A DNA stretch of 64,000 nucleotides, from contig NZ_JACDRR010000005.1 in NCBI RefSeq assembly GCF_013449375.1, positions 753,715-817,714 on the forward strand, written 5' to 3'. Shown here in pieces: positions 60,784 through 64,000 of the stretch. Both the position numbers and the translations under genes were made by a program. Below the pieces are notes generated by a model. The model was not told the DNA's origin. It saw only the letters and a program-made list of their open reading frames with translations, and ran no database searches. Position 1 is the first letter of the stretch. Each line of letters begins with the position of its first letter. The DNA is from Pectobacterium sp. CFBP8739. GTDB lineage: Bacteria; Pseudomonadota; Gammaproteobacteria; Enterobacterales; Enterobacteriaceae.

Positions 60784-62262
60784 ATGTTGCAGACCGGATT
60801 CATTAATAACTCACGTTGGTTAGACAAAACGCGCGCAATCGTAATACTTGGATCCATGCTGCTTGCTGCCTTTCTGGTTATCAGTTGGACCAGCTATGAA
60901 GTGGCGAAAGAATCACTGGAAGAAGAAATCGAAGAAAATACCCTGCCGCTCACCAGTGATAACGTCTATTCTGAAATCCAGCAAGATTTGTTAAAACCTA
61001 TCTTTATTTCGTCGTTAATGGCGCACGATACCTTTTTGCGAGACTGGGTACTAAAAAGTGAAAGCGATCCACAGGCCCTATTCCGCTATCTGAAAGAGAT
61101 CGATCGCCGCTTCAACACCGTATTTTCTTTTTTCATTTCTGATAAAACTGGGCTCTATTACGATCAGCAGCGCATCCTGAAAACCGTCTCGGAATCGTCC
61201 CCCGACGATCAATGGTATTTCCAGCACAAAGCGCTATCGGATGACACGCCTTATATTGTCGATCTCCGCGTTGATCCTGAAAACCGCACGCGTCTGGACA
61301 TTTTCATCAACCACAAAGTGATGGATTATGAAGACAACTTTATTGGCATTACGGGCGTGGGTATACCCGTTGAACGTGTTAAACACCTGATTGAAAAATA
61401 CGAACAACGCTATAACCGGACAATCTATTTCATTGATAAAGAAGGCAACATTACGCTACATGGAGAAAGTTACGCGCGCTCGCTAAAACTTCAAGAACAG
61501 GAGGGTCTGAACCGGCTCGCAACCACAATTCTAACTTCCCCCGGTGGCGCTTACGAATATCAGTCAAACGGAGAACATATTTTCCTCAACACTCGTTTAC
61601 TCCCTGAATTCGGCTGGTACTTGATGGTTGAGCAAACCAGTCACCCCAGTGAAAAACGACTGTTCACCACATTGCTAAAAAATCTGGGCATCAGCACATT
61701 TGTCAGCATTATTTTTCTATTTCTGCTGTGGTTGACGATTGGCGGATATCAACGCCGTCTGGAACAGATGGCGACGACCGATAAATTAACGGGCCTCATG
61801 AACCGTCAGGCATTTGACTATTTATTCCGTCGTCTCGGGGCGAAAAATGCCTTACAGCATAAATCGCTCTCCATTATTTTGATTGATATTGACCACTTTA
61901 AAAAAATTAATGACAAGTACGGCCACAACGTCGGAGATATGGTTTTAAAAGAGGTTTCCGCCATCCTATCGGCCAATACCCGCTCCAGCGATCAATCCTG
62001 CCGTTGGGGAGGAGAAGAGTTCGTCATTTTGCTCGACAATTGCGATCTCAATGCCGCACAACAGCGCGCCGAGGCCCTTCGTCAGAGTATTGAGACCACG
62101 CATCTTCCCTACCGTGAAGGAAGAATTCAGGTGACATCCAGCTGCGGCGTTGCTGAATATCGGGCTGGCGAAACGCTAAACATGCTGATTAACCGCGCCG
62201 ATATCGCGCTCTATCAGGCAAAGCAGCAAGGGCGTAATCAGGTGGTCGGTGCCGCGCAATAG
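60784..62262 (+). CDS. Membrane diguanylate cyclase with periplasmic sensor domain
   Basis: This 492-residue protein has two membrane segments (about 18-37 and 302-321) bounding a periplasmic sensor of about 260 residues with the dCache/PAS-like fold (F-F-I-S-D-K-T-G-L-Y, F-I-D-K-E-G-N-I-T). The cytoplasmic GGDEF domain has D368 in I-L-I-D-I-D, the active-site G409-G-E-E-F413 and an intact inhibitory I-site R400-S-S-D403 five residues upstream. It should make cyclic di-GMP with product feedback. There is no EAL domain. It is monocistronic; the ligand is unknown. Confidence 0.92.
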   Translation: MLQTGFINNSRWLDKTRAIVILGSMLLAAFLVISWTSYEVAKESLEEEIEENTLPLTSDNVYSEIQQDLLKPIFISSLMAHDTFLRDWVLKSESDPQALFRYLKEIDRRFNTVFSFFISDKTGLYYDQQRILKTVSESSPDDQWYFQHKALSDDTPYIVDLRVDPENRTRLDIFINHKVMDYEDNFIGITGVGIPVERVKHLIEKYEQRYNRTIYFIDKEGNITLHGESYARSLKLQEQEGLNRLATTILTSPGGAYEYQSNGEHIFLNTRLLPEFGWYLMVEQTSHPSEKRLFTTLLKNLGISTFVSIIFLFLLWLTIGGYQRRLEQMATTDKLTGLMNRQAFDYLFRRLGAKNALQHKSLSIILIDIDHFKKINDKYGHNVGDMVLKEVSAILSANTRSSDQSCRWGGEEFVILLDNCDLNAAQQRAEALRQSIETTHLPYREGRIQVTSSCGVAEYRAGETLNMLINRADIALYQAKQQGRNQVVGAAQ

Positions 62263-62446
62263 CGTGTCATCAATAAAAAGGCAATGGGGAGCAGCATTAT
62301 GCCTCCCCTGCTATTTCATCATCATCATCGTCGGTCAGACTATCCAGCCATTACAAAGTGCCCTCCTCACTCAGCTTATGTGTACCTGAACGCATGGCAG
62401 GAATAATAAATACTCATACCTAATGCCAACTTACAGAGGATCGATA

Positions 62447-62833
62447 ATGAAAAAGCGCGCCATTGCTCTTTTTGCGCTACTGCCCATCACTCAAGCCGCC
62501 GCCACAGATTGTGGCAACGCCAACACGCAGTTGGAGATGAGCCAGTGTGCGGCTAATGAATATAAAAAAGTGGATGGCGAACTTAATCGACTCTATCAGG
62601 ATGTCGTGAAACGCCTGGTGATTGAAGAACACAAGGCGTTGCTTAAATCAGCGCAGAGAAAATGGATCGCGTACCGCGACGCTGACTGTGGGTTTCAGAC
62701 CTTCCCGACAAGCGGGGGATCGGTGCATGGCATGGTGTATTCCCAGTGCCTTACGCAGAAAACCGCCGAGCGCGTGGAAGAATTCAAAAGCATGCTACGT
62801 TGTGAAGAAGGGGATTTAAGCTGTCCGCTTTAA
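62447..62833 (+). CDS. LprI-like (DUF1311) secreted protein, putative lysozyme inhibitor
   Basis: This 128-residue protein has a signal peptide (cleavage near A-A-A at 17-19) and the Cys-containing DUF1311 pattern D-C-G-N-A-N-T-Q-L-E-M-S-Q-C, N-E-Y-K-K-V-D-G-E-L-N, and Q-R-K-W-I-A-Y-R-D-A-D-C. The start at 62447 has GAGG upstream. Family members include mycobacterial LprI, which inhibits lysozyme; function in enterobacteria is not established. It ends 58 bases before the decayed tRNA. Confidence 0.8.
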   Translation: MKKRAIALFALLPITQAAATDCGNANTQLEMSQCAANEYKKVDGELNRLYQDVVKRLVIEEHKALLKSAQRKWIAYRDADCGFQTFPTSGGSVHGMVYSQCLTQKTAERVEEFKSMLRCEEGDLSCPL

Positions 62834-62890
62834 GCCACTACCAAGTGTGGAAAGCGTCACAGACTCAATGCGAGGTAAGTGTTTGAATAG

Positions 62891-62981
62891 CGGTGGAGAG
62901 GCGGGGGAATTGGAACCTTCGGTAGCATTGCCCTACTCCCGTATTCGGGACGGGTTCGGTCAGTCGCTCCAGCATCTCTCC
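62891..62981 (-). pseudogene. serU: Decayed tRNA-Ser(CGA) at the serU position
   Basis: Read from 62981 downward, the sequence aligns across its whole length with tRNA-Ser(CGA): acceptor GGAGAGA, D-arm, anticodon stem CCCGT/ACGGG with CGA, long variable arm AGTAGGG..CTACC, and 3' CTCTCC. It carries damaging changes: C instead of U33 in the loop (CCCGAAT), mismatches in the T stem (GAAGG with TCCCC), TTCC at the T loop, two extra bases before the acceptor, and ACCG instead of GCCA at the end. E. coli serU has the same place and orientation beside mtfA. Confidence 0.75.
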
Positions 62982-63089
62982 GTTAGCAGTTGCCATGATG
63001 CCTACTTTTACGGCATGTTAACAACGAGTTAGTTTAACAACACACGCCCTCGCCTTTAAATTCAAGTGACGACTGAACGAGCAATAACG

Positions 63090-63887
63090 ATGATTAAATG
63101 GCCATGGAAAAACACTCAACCTCAGGTGCAGACACTTGAACACTGGCAAGCTGCGGTCTCCATCCCACTTCTCGCCCCCTTAAGCGATGAAGAACTTCAG
63201 CAGTTGGTCGCGCTTGCCGATCAGTTTTTGAAGCAAAAACGCCTGATTCCGTTGCAGGAACTGATGTTAACGGAAATCATGCAGCAACGCATCGCCCTGC
63301 TGTTTTCCCTGCCGGTCTTGTCGCTGGGAATGGATGCGCTGGATGGCTTCCACGAAATTCTGGTTTATCCCGGCCCGTTTATTGTCGAAGAAGAGTGGCA
63401 GGACGACATCGGACTCGTACATACGGGGAAAATGGTACAGTCTGGGCAAAGCTGGGATCAGGGACCGATTGTCCTCAACTGGCAGGAAGTACAAGATTCT
63501 TTCGATCTCTCCGGTTTCAATCTCATCATTCATGAAGTCGCTCACAAGCTGGATATACGCAGCAGCGGCGAAGCAACGGGCGTTCCCCTAATTCCCCTGC
63601 GCGACATTGCCGTCTGGGAACAGCATCTGCACGGTGCAATGGATGCCTTACAGGAAGAGATCGATCTGGTCGGTGAAGACGCCACCAGTATGGATCCCTA
63701 TGCCGCCCAAGATCCAGCAGAGTGCTTTGCGGTGCTGTCGGAATACTTCTTCAGCGCCCCCGAACTTCTCGACGAGCGTTTCCCCGATCTGTACCGCTGC
63801 TTCCAAAAGTTCTATCGACAGGATCCGCTCGCTCGCCTGAAAAACTGGCAAAGCAGCGTCAACTACCGTGCACCATCCATCTACTAG
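63090..63887 (+). CDS. mtfA: Mlc titration factor A, zinc peptidase MtfA
   Basis: This 265-residue cytosolic protein binds the glucose repressor Mlc, relieving repression of ptsG, and is a zinc aminopeptidase. The metal motif is H148-E-V-A-H152 with a downstream glutamate in the A-E-C-F-A-V-L region. The N-terminus (M-I-K-W-P-W) and the length (265) match E. coli MtfA. The ATG at 63090 was preferred over an in-frame GTG at 63066. A tRNA-Asn promoter follows, as asnT does in E. coli. Confidence 0.94.
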   Translation: MIKWPWKNTQPQVQTLEHWQAAVSIPLLAPLSDEELQQLVALADQFLKQKRLIPLQELMLTEIMQQRIALLFSLPVLSLGMDALDGFHEILVYPGPFIVEEEWQDDIGLVHTGKMVQSGQSWDQGPIVLNWQEVQDSFDLSGFNLIIHEVAHKLDIRSSGEATGVPLIPLRDIAVWEQHLHGAMDALQEEIDLVGEDATSMDPYAAQDPAECFAVLSEYFFSAPELLDERFPDLYRCFQKFYRQDPLARLKNWQSSVNYRAPSIY

Positions 63888-63950
63888 CTCATAAAAAAAC
63901 AGCGAATTGTACATAGCCTAGGCAGTCAGACAATAAAGCTGATTTTGCCG

Positions 63951-64000
63951 TTGACAGTATCGCGGGTGGCGGATATCATGCGCCCCGTTCACACGATTCC
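63951..64000 (+). promoter_or_regulatory. Strong tRNA-type promoter and first bases of a tRNA-Asn gene
   Basis: TTGACA (63951-63956) and TATCAT (63974-63979) are 17 bases apart, followed by a GC-rich discriminator (GCGCCCC) typical of stringently controlled stable RNA. The last three bases, TCC, match the first three of tRNA-Asn; its placement after mtfA fits asnT. The tRNA lies beyond the window. Confidence 0.7.

Overview
The window looks like an Enterobacterales chromosome, most likely a soft-rot Pectobacterium or close relative. Nearly every protein reads as a close relative of an Escherichia coli protein, and gene order follows E. coli in blocks, but several accessory genes (class IV adenylate cyclase, 2-aminoethylphosphonate-type importer, siderophore uptake operon, orphan DppA paralog) fit Pectobacteriaceae better. 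The genus call is inference from family knowledge; no 16S gene or database match is available here. No phage, IS element, rRNA or CRISPR array was seen.

Layout. 0-7 kb: the 5' end of bglX, then a class III PLP enzyme divergent from an ABC importer of the 2-aminoethylphosphonate type (binding protein, ATPase, fused permease) and a DeoR-family regulator. 7-15 kb: a GST-like protein, pbpG, a putative flavinylated periplasmic protein with a small membrane protein, class IV adenylate cyclase, a MetJ-type operon for S-methylmethionine salvage (mmuP-mmuM plus an unknown gene), dusC and a deleted queH. 15-22 kb: an orphan DppA-like protein, pepT, an AraC regulator divergent from an EamA exporter, and rhlE. 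22-28 kb: a five-gene TonB receptor plus ABC operon for ferric siderophore, preceded by a Fur-like box and, unusually, an intrinsic terminator between promoter and receptor. 28-34 kb: ybhGFSR efflux operon. 34-39 kb: ybhL, moaABCDE with a Moco riboswitch, yvcK/ybhK and a glyoxalase-fold gene. 39-47 kb: uvrB (LexA and DnaA sites upstream), and bioD/C/F/B divergent from bioA around a BirA operator. 47-52 kb: yohJ, yohK, cdd, maeA. 52-60 kb: gsiABCD divergent from moeAB. 60-64 kb: a nitroreductase, a gene remnant, a diguanylate cyclase, an LprI-like protein, a decayed tRNA-Ser(CGA) at the serU position, mtfA, and the promoter plus first bases of a tRNA-Asn gene.

How it fits together. Two E. coli neighbourhoods are interleaved: the moe/gsi, bio, uvrB, moa, ybh, rhlE block and the bglX, pbpG, dusC, yohJK, cdd block. 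Molybdopterin synthesis is nearly complete (moaA-E, moeA, moeB). The points most worth a second look are the leader terminator under the Fur-type promoter, the replacement of cecR by the iron operon, the phosphonate-type cluster with a phospho-lyase-like enzyme but no phnW/phnX, and the decayed queH and serU loci.
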